From Planctomycetota bacterium (GTDB lineage: Bacteria; Planctomycetota; Phycisphaerae; Phycisphaerales; Phycisphaeraceae): a DNA stretch of 64,000 nt. The notes under the pieces were generated by a model. That model did not search any database and had not been told where the DNA came from. It saw only the letters and a program-made list of their open reading frames with translations. The position numbers and the translations under genes were made by a program. Location of the stretch: contig JAJRRC010000022.1 of the NCBI GenBank assembly GCA_024279865.1, positions 1-64,000 on the forward strand, given 5' to 3'. The stretch's first letter is position 1; every line of letters begins with the position of its first letter. This document shows positions 17,459 to 25,467 of the stretch, piece by piece.

Positions 17459-18333
17459 TACCGCCCCCCTTCTGCAGACGTCTCACTGCGAACCGTCTGA
17501 ATCACCGTCACCTGTCCAAGTTGCCCCAAGGCATACAACGGCGTCACCGTAACCTGCTGTCGCAACAGCGGCGTCTTTGCATCGGGGGCAATGCTCGTGA
17601 CGCGACCGACGATCAAACCCTGGGCTGTCGGCGGCCAGCGGTCATCAACCAGATAAGCCAAATCACCCACGCGAACGGGGGCATCTTGATTGCCACGAGC
17701 CACAAAATCATCACCCTCATCGGTGACTTGCAATTGCGCGTCCCACTGACGTGGAGAAGCTTCACGCAACGGCGGAATCACACGCACAGACAAATACGTC
17801 CGAGGCGAAGTTGAAGTAATCAATCGCACCGTCGAAGTCCAAGGCCCCACACTACTCACACGGCCCACAAGATTCGCGCCCGCAGCGACGACCATTCCTT
17901 GATCCACGCCATGATGGCTACCGCGACCAAGCGTCAATGTCTTAATATCCAATCCCACCGAAGCAAGAGTCACCCGTGCAGGAAGCAATTGCTCATGGGT
18001 CTGAAGTAAATTGCGAATCTGCGACAGTTGCTCAATTGCCTGCTGGGCTTGATAAAGTTGTTGTTCTAGCTTGGCGTTAAGCGACAACAGTTCGAGATAG
18101 TTCCGTTCAAGCTGAACCCCGGTGCCTAGCCCCAGTCCCTGGTCTGCTGGCCTTGTTAAGCCATCACTAAAACGCTTGAGCGGATAATGCAACGGCAACA
18201 GTGCGGTGATCAAGAGATGACGCGGACGGTCAGCCAGCGAATGGGTCACCGACGCAGGAAGCAAACAACCCACGACCGTCAACACGACGGCAAAGGCAAA
18301 AACCCGTGACTGTGTAAAAAAACGACGTCTCAT
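17458..18333 (-). CDS. mreC: Rod shape-determining protein MreC
   Basis: Bitopic periplasmic scaffold of the elongasome, 291 aa. It has an N-terminal membrane helix (FAFAVVLTVVGCLLPASV, about residues 12-30), a coiled coil at about 70-105 (LNAKLEQQLYQAQQAIEQL) and the MreC beta-barrel domains, seen as LTLGRGSHHGVDQGMVV, LVGRVSSVGPWTSTVRLITS, VLGDLAYLVDD-like text and GLIVGRVTSI. The GxxxGxxxGM-type sequence is diagnostic. The ATG lies directly next to a heptameric repeat (18337-18366), and no Shine-Dalgarno is visible, unlike most genes here. A 457-base repeat-filled gap separates it from mreB, so mreC/mreD expression may be partly independent of mreB. Confidence 0.9.
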   Translation of the reverse strand: MRRRFFTQSRVFAFAVVLTVVGCLLPASVTHSLADRPRHLLITALLPLHYPLKRFSDGLTRPADQGLGLGTGVQLERNYLELLSLNAKLEQQLYQAQQAIEQLSQIRNLLQTHEQLLPARVTLASVGLDIKTLTLGRGSHHGVDQGMVVAAGANLVGRVSSVGPWTSTVRLITSTSPRTYLSVRVIPPLREASPRQWDAQLQVTDEGDDFVARGNQDAPVRVGDLAYLVDDRWPPTAQGLIVGRVTSIAPDAKTPLLRQQVTVTPLYALGQLGQVTVIQTVRSETSAEGGR

Positions 18334-18336
18334 TTA

Positions 18337-18366
18337 AGAAGTTATCAGTTGTCAGCTATCAGTCAA
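18337..18366 (-). repeat. Heptameric CTGAYAR repeat array, copy 4
   Basis: On the - strand it reads TGACTGATAGCTGACAACTG, then ATAACTTCTTAA, and leads straight into the mreC ATG. It occupies the place where a ribosome site would be expected. Confidence 0.7.
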
Positions 18367-18554
18367 AAAAAAACACTCAGAACAAGCAGCCTATACCAAT
18401 TGAAGTTCCACGCTGGCCTTATTGTGATTCATGGGTACGCAACTGGCAAGCCATGATGCCATTTTGAATCTCCCAATCCAAAAACAGTGGGGCAAAAAAA
18501 ACACGCCCACTATCGCGTTTTACATTATTTCTGGCTGTCGTTCACTGGGTTGAT

Positions 18555-18592
18555 CGCTTGAAAAACAGTCGCACGCCAACAGCGTGCGCAAG
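18555..18592 (+). repeat. Interspersed hairpin repeat, copy 2
   Basis: CGCTTGAAAAACAGT followed by CGCACGCC (18570-18577), AAC and AGCGTGCG (18581-18588). It has one mismatch in the stem relative to copies 1 and 3, and the flanking leader is conserved. Confidence 0.7.
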
Positions 18593-18750
18593 GGAGGCAT
18601 CTAAAAATTGTATCTGTTTTGTCGATGCGGCTCGCTTGTTTATGCCAAGTCAGACGCGCAAGCAAGTTTGCTTGCAGCGATTGATTGAGATTCAACACAA
18701 ACAGCAAGACAGTGAGAAATTGGCGAAAGGCCTTAGAAATGGAGATTCTC

Positions 18751-18793
18751 TTCTCTTACTGAAAACTGATAGCTGACAACTGACAGCTTCTTA
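18751..18793 (+). repeat. Heptameric CTGAYAR repeat array, copy 5
   Basis: Reads TCTTACTGAAAACTGATAGC, then TGACAACTGACAGCTTCTTAA. The last TTA is the complement of the mreB stop codon, so the array abuts or forms the end of mreB. It is inverted with respect to copy 4. Confidence 0.7.
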
Positions 18794-19843
18794 AAGCTCG
18801 TCCATGTCGCTTTCCATGGTACTCTTCCATTCCTCGAGGTGTTCGAGGTAAATGGCGGTACCCAATGCCACGCAATGCAGTGCGTTGTCTGCGACGCGAC
18901 AGTCTAGGCCCGTGGCATCGGAGATGACGTTATCAATCCCACGCAGCAGCGCACCGCCGCCGGCGAGCACGATCCCGTTTTCCACAAGGTCAGCCGCCAG
19001 TTCAGGCTCTGCACGTTCGAGGGTTCGCGTGACGGTTTCGATAATGGCATTGACGGGTTCTTGGAGAGCTTGAGAAACTTCGGCTGCGGTAATCATGGTT
19101 TTTCGGGGTAAGCCTGAGATCATGTCTCGGCCGCGAACTTCCATGGAGCCGTCTTCTTGTCCGCCGTCGGCAGAACCGATTTCGATTTTGACACGTTCAG
19201 CCGTCTGCTCACCAATCATCAGGTTGTAGGCTTTTTTCATGTGATTGATGATGGCTTCATCCATATCATCACCTGCCACGCGGACGGATTCACACTGGGC
19301 AATATCAGCAAGAGACATGATGGCGACTTCGGTCGTTCCGCCGCCGATGTCAACGATCATGCTTGCAGTGGCTTCGACGATGGGCAGGTTGGCCCCGATA
19401 CCCGCAGCCATGGGTTCTTCGACGAGGTAGACCCGTCGGGCTCCTGCTCGCTCAGCAGAGTCTAGCACGGCCCGTTTTTCAACTGCGGTGATCCCACTGG
19501 GGACCGCAATCACCACCCGAGGTTTGAACACGCTGTACTTACCTTGCACTTTGCGGATGAAGTAGGAGAGCATGGCTTCGGTGATTTCAAAGTCACTGAT
19601 CACACCATCTTTTAAGGGGCGAATCGCGCTGATGGAACCCGGTGTGCGGCCGAGCATTTCTTTGGCGACCCAGCCCACGGCCATGCCGTTTTGTAAAACC
19701 TGGTTGGTGCCTTTTTTAACCGCCACCACACTGGGCTCATCAAGCACGATGCCTTCGCCACGCACACACACCAAGGTGTTGCAGGTGCCAAGGTCAATGC
19801 CCATGTCCACGCTGAACCAGCTTTGAAGTTTATCGAAGAACAA
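18791..19843 (-). CDS. mreB: Rod shape-determining actin homologue MreB
   Basis: Cytoplasmic actin-like ATPase that polymerises under the inner membrane and positions cell-wall synthesis. The preferred start is TTG at 19843, giving MFFDKLQSWFSVDMGIDLGT and 350 aa, the normal MreB length. AGAAGGG lies 8 bases upstream. Reading from the ATG at 19963 would add 40 residues unlike MreB. Actin-fold signatures seen are phosphate-1 DMGIDLGTCNTLV, VAVPSGITAVEKRAV, phosphate-2 MIVDIGGGTTEVAIM, adenosine-binding GIVLAGGGALLRGID and VSQALQEPVNAIIETV. The product is soluble. Upstream on the same strand are two membrane proteins that may belong to the same module; mreC and mreD follow after a repeat-filled gap. 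Confidence 0.96.
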   Translation of the reverse strand: MFFDKLQSWFSVDMGIDLGTCNTLVCVRGEGIVLDEPSVVAVKKGTNQVLQNGMAVGWVAKEMLGRTPGSISAIRPLKDGVISDFEITEAMLSYFIRKVQGKYSVFKPRVVIAVPSGITAVEKRAVLDSAERAGARRVYLVEEPMAAGIGANLPIVEATASMIVDIGGGTTEVAIMSLADIAQCESVRVAGDDMDEAIINHMKKAYNLMIGEQTAERVKIEIGSADGGQEDGSMEVRGRDMISGLPRKTMITAAEVSQALQEPVNAIIETVTRTLERAEPELAADLVENGIVLAGGGALLRGIDNVISDATGLDCRVADNALHCVALGTAIYLEHLEEWKSTMESDMDEL

Positions 19844-19907
19844 GTAAAAGGCCCTTCTACGGTTAAAACACGTGGCCGTCGCACACAAAAAAAGTACCGG
19901 TTCTAGC

Positions 19908-19943
19908 CCACCCGAAAGTTTTTCCTTGGGAATATCCCCAAGC
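19908..19943. repeat. Degenerate repeat with CTTGGGAATATCCCCAAG palindrome
   Basis: CCACCCGAAAGTTTTTC precedes a palindrome CTTGGGAATATCCCCAAG at 19925-19942, then CCCCCC. The same order (C-rich core, AAGTTTYTC, CTTGGGAATA) occurs at 24481-24515, and in part at 4031-4060. It lies in the leader of mreB. Confidence 0.5.
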
Positions 19944-20001
19944 CCCCCATGAAGTTTCTCCAACGCTCAAGTGACTGGTTCGCCGCAACAGCGATCCAGA
20001 T

Positions 20002-20271
20002 TTACTCTTCGTCGCCACCCTCATCAAACGGATCTGCTTGAACGGGCGATTCAGAAGGCGTGACAGGCTGTGTAAGGCGAGGCGGTGCCTTGGTCCCATG
20101 CAAATCGAACAACGCACCCATGCTGCCAAACAACACACTGCTTCGGTACAAGACAAATCCCATGGCGGAAGCAAGCATTAAAATTGCCAGGAAAGATAAT
20201 ACGGTATAGACATTGGGCTGGCCCTTGGTGGGGGCTGGCCTGCCGACAGGACTGTTTGGAAGTTGAGTCAA
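20002..20271 (-). CDS. Small single-pass membrane protein, function unknown
   Basis: 89-aa protein with one clear membrane helix at about 22-43 (YTVLSFLAILMLASAMGFVL). It has a short N-terminal proline-containing tail and a C-terminal proline-rich acidic tail (PPRLTQPVTPSESPVQ, ending DEGGDEE). No known domain was recognised. It lies between the coiled-coil membrane protein (33 bases upstream) and mreB (158 bases downstream) on the same strand. Its size, topology and position suggest an envelope or cytoskeleton accessory protein, but this is only context. The open frame is free of competing genes and ends well, so it is likely real. Confidence 0.65.
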   Translation of the reverse strand: MTQLPNSPVGRPAPTKGQPNVYTVLSFLAILMLASAMGFVLYRSSVLFGSMGALFDLHGTKAPPRLTQPVTPSESPVQADPFDEGGDEE

Positions 20272-20304
20272 GCTAACGCTCCAGAAGCCGAATCATTTCG
20301 GATG

Positions 20305-21195
20305 CTACATACCACCAGTGGTTACTGCGTCACCGGCAACAACCTGCTGATTTTCTTCAAGTAAAATCATGCGGCCAGACGCAGCGTCCGCGTCCACCAC
20401 CGTAATCACCATGTTCCCCACAAAGGTATCGCCACGGTGAACCCAAAATTTCATATTTTTCTCAATGCCATCATTCGCGCCCACGTTGACCTGCAAGAAC
20501 GTTTCATCGTCCATGGCCTGAACTTGGGTAATCGCACCACTAATTTGAAAGTCAGGCATAAAAGGTGTCACGCTGTCTCTGCCACCTTGGTCGCCTTGCA
20601 CTTGTTGGCGAATGGCGGGGTCCAGACGACTGAACATTTTTTCAAGGCCAGCATTGCGGTCTTCCAATGCCACCGTCTGCTCTTGATACTGACGAACCTG
20701 ACGGGTCAGCGATTCAAGCTCGGCTTGGACCCGGTCATTTTCATCGGCTAGCTCAATGGATTTTTTCTGTTGCGTAAGAGCCTGCCCTCGTCGCTGATTC
20801 AGCTCCGCACGCATACTATCCACAATCGCGGAAAACTGGCGATGCGATGCACTGAGCCTTGCAAGGCTGGCATCGTTGTTGGCGTTTTCAGCTTTGGACG
20901 AAGCGAACTGGGCTCGACTGGTCTGTAATTCTTCAGACAGTCGGGCGATCTCAGCGGTCAGGCTGGAGATTTCGCCGTTCAACTTTGTATTGCGATTACT
21001 TTCATGATCTCCAAGGGCTGCCAACTCCGCATCACGCAGCCGGGTGGTCACCTCAGCGCGAACGCGAGCGTCCTCAGCAGATTGAAGCTGAACGCGATAA
21101 TCCTCTGTCTTGGCCACGAAGGGGACAATCAATGCCACCAACAAAACCGACAACAGCGATACCAACACCACAAATATTTTGGTCAATATGCTCAA
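20305..21195 (-). CDS. Membrane-anchored coiled-coil protein with C-terminal beta domain, function unknown
   Basis: 296 aa. An N-terminal membrane helix (IFVVLVSLLSVLLVALIVPFV, residues about 6-27) is followed by a long heptad-rich coiled coil (about 30-185: DAELAALGDHE, LTAEIARLSEELQ, VQAELESLTRQVRQYQEQ) and an 80-residue C-terminal domain. That domain contains ISGAITQVQAMDDETFLQVN, VGANDGIEKNMKFWVHRG, TFVGNMVITVVD and VVAGDAVTT. The GxNDGIxKxMxFxV pattern recalls MreC and FlgT-type beta domains (GSxDGVxxGMxF). Overall the plan helix-coil-beta mirrors MreC, and the gene sits just upstream of mreB, so a second MreC-like elongasome scaffold is a reasonable hypothesis. No experimentally known family was recognised with confidence. 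Confidence 0.75.
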   Translation of the reverse strand: MSILTKIFVVLVSLLSVLLVALIVPFVAKTEDYRVQLQSAEDARVRAEVTTRLRDAELAALGDHESNRNTKLNGEISSLTAEIARLSEELQTSRAQFASSKAENANNDASLARLSASHRQFSAIVDSMRAELNQRRGQALTQQKKSIELADENDRVQAELESLTRQVRQYQEQTVALEDRNAGLEKMFSRLDPAIRQQVQGDQGGRDSVTPFMPDFQISGAITQVQAMDDETFLQVNVGANDGIEKNMKFWVHRGDTFVGNMVITVVDADAASGRMILLEENQQVVAGDAVTTGGM

Positions 21196-21237
21196 AGTGA
21201 CCTCCTACCAAATCGTCAACAAATTAGCTCCGCGAGA

Positions 21238-21270
21238 CTTCCCCCCGGACTTCCCCCCAGAATCCGAAAA
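21238..21270. repeat. C-rich CCCCCGGA repeat, two units
   Basis: ACTTCCCCCCGGACTTCCCC followed by CCAGAATCCGAA: two units of 12 bases. It lies between the HEAT-repeat gene and the coiled-coil gene, in the leader of the latter. Confidence 0.6.
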
Positions 21271-21381
21271 TAAACCGTCTGAGTCACGACAAAACCGTAC
21301 TTTGCAATACCATATATCTATCGTCCCTGACTGGATTTGTCAATTGTAAAATTATACAACACACCAGTCTATGGGCCTTTT

Positions 21382-22422
21382 TTACAACCCGTCACGCCCC
21401 CCGCCAAGCAGCCCCGCGGCCGCAGAGAGCCGTACCGACTCGGATTGATCCGTTAACAAACCCATCAACATCTGCGTGGCTTGGGGCTCATTTCGAAACA
21501 TCCCAAGCGTAATCGCTGCTTGAGAACGCAACAAAACACTCCCACTCTGAGCGGCATCAAGCATGAGATTCAATCCCTTGCGATTGCCAAACCGAGCCAA
21601 GGTTCCTGCTGCTGCTAATTGCAATTCAATAGGCGGTCGCTTTAGAGCGTTCTCCACAGCAGCTTCCCATTGCCGATCAAAAAGTCTTCCTAAAATCTGA
21701 ACCGATAAAATGCGAACTTCATCAAATTGAGAAAACATCCCCGCGCGAATCGAGTCCAACATTTCGCCATCCCCCAGCTTGTGAATGGCCTCGGCGACCT
21801 GCAATCGCACGAGAAGCATTCGAGCGGGCGTGGCGGTATGAAGCTTTTGCCTGGCGGCGGCCTTGAGAAGTGCAATCGCGCTGGAATCACCCATGTAACC
21901 CATCAGATAAGCGACATTCGCCCGGGTGCCCGGATTGGAACTAAAGGCCAACCCGCCCAGTGCTGAAACATCCACTGCCATGGAGCTGGTCTGCGGATTG
22001 GTGCCGAAGTTCCGAGCCAAAGCGAAGATCGCCGCAGCCCGCACGGATTCATTGGTATCTTGTAAAAACGAACGAGCACTGGGAGCCACGCCTGCAATTT
22101 TCAGTTTGCCGATGGTCACCAACGCAGCGTATCGAACCACCGGATGGGGATCGTTCAACGCTTGCTGAACCAAAGGACCAATTCGCCGAGGAAGTGCTTC
22201 GGCCGCTTCAATGGCATTGGCCCGAAGGATGGGATCAGCACTGCGAGCAGAAACTAAAATCTGCTGGACCGCGCGTGTCTGAGCAGCCTGTTTCACATTG
22301 ACAGGAATCGAATTTTGAGCATTGGCAAGAGAACCAAACCCTGCCAACAAGAGCAGAGCCAAAAAGCCCACGGATAGAAACTGGCATGATTTATTTTTCA
22401 GGGTGAATTCGCTTTCAAGCAA
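21382..22422 (-). CDS. Exported HEAT-repeat protein
   Basis: 346-aa protein with a signal peptide (FLSVGFLALLLLAGFGSLANA, cleavage near residue 35). Almost the entire remainder is helical repeats of about 30-37 residues with the HEAT pattern D-x-(V/I)-R-x2-A: DPILRANAIEAAEALPR, DPHPVVRYAALVTIGKL, TNESVRAAAIFALARN, NPGTRANVAYLMGYMGD, SVLLRSQAAITLGMFRN and QSESVRLSAAAGLLGGG. Such proteins are protein-interaction scaffolds in the periplasm; the partner is unknown. It begins 18 bases after lnt on the same strand, so the two are probably co-transcribed. Fold assignment is good. No catalytic residues are evident. Confidence 0.85.
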   Translation of the reverse strand: MLESEFTLKNKSCQFLSVGFLALLLLAGFGSLANAQNSIPVNVKQAAQTRAVQQILVSARSADPILRANAIEAAEALPRRIGPLVQQALNDPHPVVRYAALVTIGKLKIAGVAPSARSFLQDTNESVRAAAIFALARNFGTNPQTSSMAVDVSALGGLAFSSNPGTRANVAYLMGYMGDSSAIALLKAAARQKLHTATPARMLLVRLQVAEAIHKLGDGEMLDSIRAGMFSQFDEVRILSVQILGRLFDRQWEAAVENALKRPPIELQLAAAGTLARFGNRKGLNLMLDAAQSGSVLLRSQAAITLGMFRNEPQATQMLMGLLTDQSESVRLSAAAGLLGGGRDGL

Positions 22423-22440
22423 GGCCGGACGATTCAGTCC

Positions 22441-24171
22441 CTACAGTTTACCGTGTTGGCGCATCCCCACACGCAGCAAGGCCCCCGTCACCCCTGTCCA
22501 ACACATCATCGGGATCTGTCCCCAACGACCAAACAACGTTTTTCGCCCATCAAGTTGCATGGGATACACCGCCCAGCCGTCGACTTGCTGGGTCTTGCCA
22601 GCCACTTGGACCCACGAAGTAATGCGACCCGTCGAGTCAATAAAACCACTCACCCCGGTATTCACACTGCGAGCCATCGGCACACGATTTTCAATGCAAC
22701 GCAACGTTGCATTCTGAAGATGTGCCACCCCCGCCACCGTCCCAGCGTACCAACCATCGTTGGTCACATTCACCAACAAGTCCGCCCGCTTACGTCCATC
22801 TTTGTGATACACCATCGGCAAAACCACCCGAGACACGGTATCTTCAAAGCAAATCGGCGCAGCCACCCGATACGTCTGGCCTTGGTGTTGAATCTCAAAA
22901 ACCGTTCGATCAAGACCTGCCGACACCGTGTAGTCCACCGAGTAAGGACTCAAATACACCATGAACTGATGCTTGAGCCAGGGCCACGCCCCCACCCACG
23001 GAATGTACTCACCAAACGGGACGAGGTGCATCTTGTCATAGCGGGGCAAATCGCCCGCATTGCCGTCAGGGGCAATGTGATAAACCGAATTAAACCGACG
23101 CTCTGGCAGCATGTACCGAGCGCCATCACGACCTTCCACCGTCCGCCAACCAAACTTGGCGTGAGCGCCCACCAGAAAATGTGTCTTGAGTTGCGAAGCC
23201 CACTGTTGAATTTGTTGGTTGAAAACCTCGTAACCACGCTCGCCGGTGGGAGCTTGGCGGTAATACGCCAAGGCATCGGCATTGAGTGCAGCAGGCACCA
23301 TCGTCTCAGGCCAAACCATCACGGCTGGGGAGGCCTCCTGAGCAGCTTGCATCGTCAGCTCGATCAACCGTTGCCAATCCTTGGCCATCGACTCGGCGGT
23401 CGGCTGATTCTTATTGTCCTGAGGCACATTGCTCTGAATCACTGCCACGGACAAACTTGGCCCGGTGAGAACCGTTGTTCGCACGCGATACAGGCCATAG
23501 AACACAGCACCGGTCGTCAGCATCATCCAGATCATGTAACTGTTCATGGCAGGGCTCAAACGCCAGCGAGACCACCCTGTTTTACGCCATGACCGTGTAA
23601 GCAAATCCACGCACATCCCACTGGTCATGGCCACGAGAACACTCACACCAAATTCGCCAAACAGGTCCGCACACTGAGCCATCAACGGAGGCTTGGCCAT
23701 CGGCGTAAACGGAGCCATCGCATGACCCAACGAAAACCAGCCAAAACCCCCTGCCAATAAATTCGCCCGAATAAATTCCAAGCTGACCCAGACCAACGGA
23801 ACCGCAAGCCAACTACGCCCCCCGACGCTGCGATGGACCCGCCTCAAAGCCAATGCAAACATTGGCCAATACAAACCCAGATACAAACATAAACAAAAAT
23901 AGCCCCCCACCGTCACCGCAGACAGCCAGGACACCATCATCAACCACCACAAAACCCCAACCACATACGTGGTCCAGATCAAATGACGTCGACGTGTACT
24001 TCGAAGTGAAAGTAATGAAAGGGGAACCAAGGCCACATGCGCAAACCACCACCAGCCCGGCCGAGCAAACCCGACCGCCAACAAGGCAGCTGAACACAGC
24101 GATAACAATAAATGAGTTCGGGGTGTAGAAATGCCTACACGCGAATAAGCCTTGGACATGCGTAACAGCAT
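22441..24171 (-). CDS. lnt: Apolipoprotein N-acyltransferase
   Basis: Inner-membrane enzyme that adds the third acyl chain to the N-terminal cysteine of lipoproteins. 576 aa, with about seven N-terminal membrane segments (to about residue 245) followed by a nitrilase-type domain. The catalytic triad is visible: E289 in WPETMVP, K380 in YDKMHLVPFGEYIP and C441 in PICFEDTVSR. GWYAG and RCIENRVPMARSVNTGVSGFID are further family signatures. A final hydrophobic segment precedes the C-terminus. Length is slightly above the usual 510-550. It follows the zinc-ribbon gene by 50 bases and is followed by the HEAT gene. Its presence implies an outer-membrane, triacylated lipoprotein system. Confidence 0.95.
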   Translation of the reverse strand: MLLRMSKAYSRVGISTPRTHLLLSLCSAALLAVGFARPGWWWFAHVALVPLSLLSLRSTRRRHLIWTTYVVGVLWWLMMVSWLSAVTVGGYFCLCLYLGLYWPMFALALRRVHRSVGGRSWLAVPLVWVSLEFIRANLLAGGFGWFSLGHAMAPFTPMAKPPLMAQCADLFGEFGVSVLVAMTSGMCVDLLTRSWRKTGWSRWRLSPAMNSYMIWMMLTTGAVFYGLYRVRTTVLTGPSLSVAVIQSNVPQDNKNQPTAESMAKDWQRLIELTMQAAQEASPAVMVWPETMVPAALNADALAYYRQAPTGERGYEVFNQQIQQWASQLKTHFLVGAHAKFGWRTVEGRDGARYMLPERRFNSVYHIAPDGNAGDLPRYDKMHLVPFGEYIPWVGAWPWLKHQFMVYLSPYSVDYTVSAGLDRTVFEIQHQGQTYRVAAPICFEDTVSRVVLPMVYHKDGRKRADLLVNVTNDGWYAGTVAGVAHLQNATLRCIENRVPMARSVNTGVSGFIDSTGRITSWVQVAGKTQQVDGWAVYPMQLDGRKTLFGRWGQIPMMCWTGVTGALLRVGMRQHGKL

Positions 24172-24221
24172 AGCCCGATCAGCTCGCAGATGCGATCAAA
24201 AAAAGAAGCCCGCCAAAAATC

Positions 24222-24407
24222 TTATGCCTCGGCACTATCCTCTACCACCACCGAAACAGGCGCAGCTTTGGGTTTGGGGCCAGGGATGCGGACTTTCATC
24301 CCACACATACGACAACGCACGTACTTTCCTCGTGCACTGTTCGGTGCGGATAAAATCGCACGGCATTTTAAATTCGGGCATATCACACGGACATTTGCAC
24401 CAGCCAT
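24222..24407 (-). CDS. Small zinc-ribbon protein
   Basis: 61 aa. Two knuckles, CPNLKC (residues 10-15) and CRMCG (32-36), form a four-cysteine zinc ribbon (C10, C15, C32, C35) with LSAPNSARGKYVRC between them. The tail is proline/valine/acidic. Small proteins and N-terminal domains of this type (CPxxxC, ARGKxVRC, CG, F/V-R-V/I-P) are common in planctomycetes, where they often precede larger proteins; here it is stand-alone. Function is unknown: nucleic-acid binding and protein binding are both possible. It sits 50 bases upstream of lnt on the same strand. Confidence 0.75.
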   Translation of the reverse strand: MAGANVRVICPNLKCRAILSAPNSARGKYVRCRMCGMKVRIPGPKPKAAPVSVVVEDSAEA

Positions 24408-24480
24408 AGATCATTCCCATTCTATAAAATAGGTCCACTTGTCTTATCGTCGATCCAATCACCCCACTTAATCTCACCGC

Positions 24481-24515
24481 ACCCCCCGGAAGGTTTCTCT
24501 TGGGATATTTGAGGG
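24481..24515. repeat. C-rich repeat with CTTGGGATATTTGAG tail
   Basis: CCCCCCGGAAGGTTTCT and then CTTGGGATATTTGAG (24499-24513). It parallels the composite at 19908 and, in part, the one at 4031. Confidence 0.5.
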
Positions 24516-24567
24516 AGCATGGTCATTCACTGAAATAAACATTGGTTTCTCCCCAACGCCGAGCCCT

Positions 24568-24597
24568 GCGGCCCCCGGGGGAAACTTCCGGGGGGGG
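24568..24597. repeat. Palindromic C/G-rich repeat upstream of ispD
   Basis: GCGGCCCCCGGGGGAAAC followed by TTCCGGGGGGGG. It contains the CCCCCGGGGG and GGAAACTTCC palindromes of the family. It ends at the first in-frame ATG of ispD, so it could fold over the translation start. Confidence 0.6.
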
Positions 24598-24633
24598 ATG
24601 AAAAATGGGGGCATCATCGGTAAAATGGGGGGC

Positions 24634-25467
24634 ATGATGAAAATTGCTGTTATTTTTCCTGCTGCTGGTCAAAGTCAACGCTTTGGGGCCGGCAGCAAAA
24701 TTGAACAAAACCTTGCGGGCAAACCTGTTTTTTTGCAGGCCATTGAACCGTTTCTCAAACATCCGGCCGTGACGCAGTGCATCGTGGCAGTCAACCCGGA
24801 TCATTTGGACGCTTTTAAGTTCAAATGGAACGACAAGCTGGGCTTTCGGGGTGTCCAAATCGTGGCAGGCGGCAAAATAGAACGTTGGGAAACGGTTGCC
24901 AAGGCAATGGAAGCTGTGCCGCAGGACTGTACCCATGTGGCGGTTCATGATGCCGCTCGGCCGTTGGTGGATCAAGCGTTGTTGGATCGGGTGTTTGAAG
25001 CAGCGAAACATTACCCTGCCGTCGTCCCGGCCGTCCCGGTCACCGCCACGCTCAAACACACCGAGGCTTTGACACCCCAAGAAGAACACCGCTCGGATGA
25101 TCCGCTTGATGCGATCATGGGACAAGCAGGCAAAACGGCGGTCAACGTTCGCAAAATTAATCGCACCATTGACCGAACCGATGTGGTGGCAGTCCAAACG
25201 CCACAGGTTTTTGAAATTGCTCTTTTACGCAAAGCTTACGCAGCCATCAATGCAGGTGACGTGCAAACCAATCAGATCACCGACGACGCGGGCCTTGTTG
25301 AAGCGATGGGTCAAAATGTTTTTGTGGTGGAGGGAGACCCTGCCAATTTAAAGATCACCCATCCACAGGATTTGGCACTAGCCCAAGCGATTGCTGAACA
25401 CCGCAAGCGAGCAAGTTCTGCTTCGCTTGGGAAAAAACGATTGTTTATGCTTGACGATGACGATTGA
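24634..25467 (+). CDS. ispD: 2-C-methyl-D-erythritol 4-phosphate cytidylyltransferase
   Basis: Cytosolic MEP-pathway enzyme that makes CDP-methylerythritol from MEP and CTP. The start at 24634 (or 24637) gives MMKIAVIFPAAGQSQRFG, the usual IspD N-terminus. A frame-open ATG at 24598 would add 12 unsupported residues. Seen: the FPAAGxSxRFG nucleotide loop, KIEQNLAGKPVF, the conserved VAVHDAARPLV, the TLKH and VQTPQVFE substrate signatures, and ITDDAGLVE with FVVEGDPANLKIT and a DLALA end. At about 278 aa it is longer than typical (about 230). An insert at about 155-175 (EEHRSDDPLDAIMG) and a C-terminal extension account for this. It is the only + gene in this part, and its last 23 bases overlap the convergent mnmG end. 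Confidence 0.92.
   Translation: MMKIAVIFPAAGQSQRFGAGSKIEQNLAGKPVFLQAIEPFLKHPAVTQCIVAVNPDHLDAFKFKWNDKLGFRGVQIVAGGKIERWETVAKAMEAVPQDCTHVAVHDAARPLVDQALLDRVFEAAKHYPAVVPAVPVTATLKHTEALTPQEEHRSDDPLDAIMGQAGKTAVNVRKINRTIDRTDVVAVQTPQVFEIALLRKAYAAINAGDVQTNQITDDAGLVEAMGQNVFVVEGDPANLKITHPQDLALAQAIAEHRKRASSASLGKKRLFMLDDDD

Larger units (their letters stand above)
18334..18790. other. Repeat-filled gap between mreB and mreC
   Basis: 457 bases with no supported gene. Two heptameric arrays in opposite orientation sit at its ends (18337-18366 and 18751-18793). Between them are an ATACCAAT motif (18393-18400), a CGCACGCC/AGCGTGCG hairpin (18555-18592) and a second stem, GCAAGC/GCTTGC, near 18657-18674. The arrangement resembles an inserted composite element. 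A 60-aa open frame on the - strand and a 72-aa frame on the + strand show no domain. Confidence 0.6.

Noticed and set aside
18525-18776. Small genes in the mreB-mreC gap (60 aa on -, 72 aa on +)
   Set aside because: Both overlap hairpin and array repeats, have no domain and lack ribosome sites.
19844-19963. 40-residue N-terminal extension of MreB
   Set aside because: The extension has no MreB similarity and runs through a repeat; TTG at 19843 has a good ribosome site and gives the normal length.
22453-23592. Long open frame (379 codons) on the + strand
   Set aside because: It is exactly antisense to lnt, has no domain, is rich in H/P/R/T as expected for a shadow, and lnt has all catalytic residues.
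24523-25197. 224-codon frame on the - strand
   Set aside because: Antisense to ispD, which carries all family motifs; the composition is that of a shadow.
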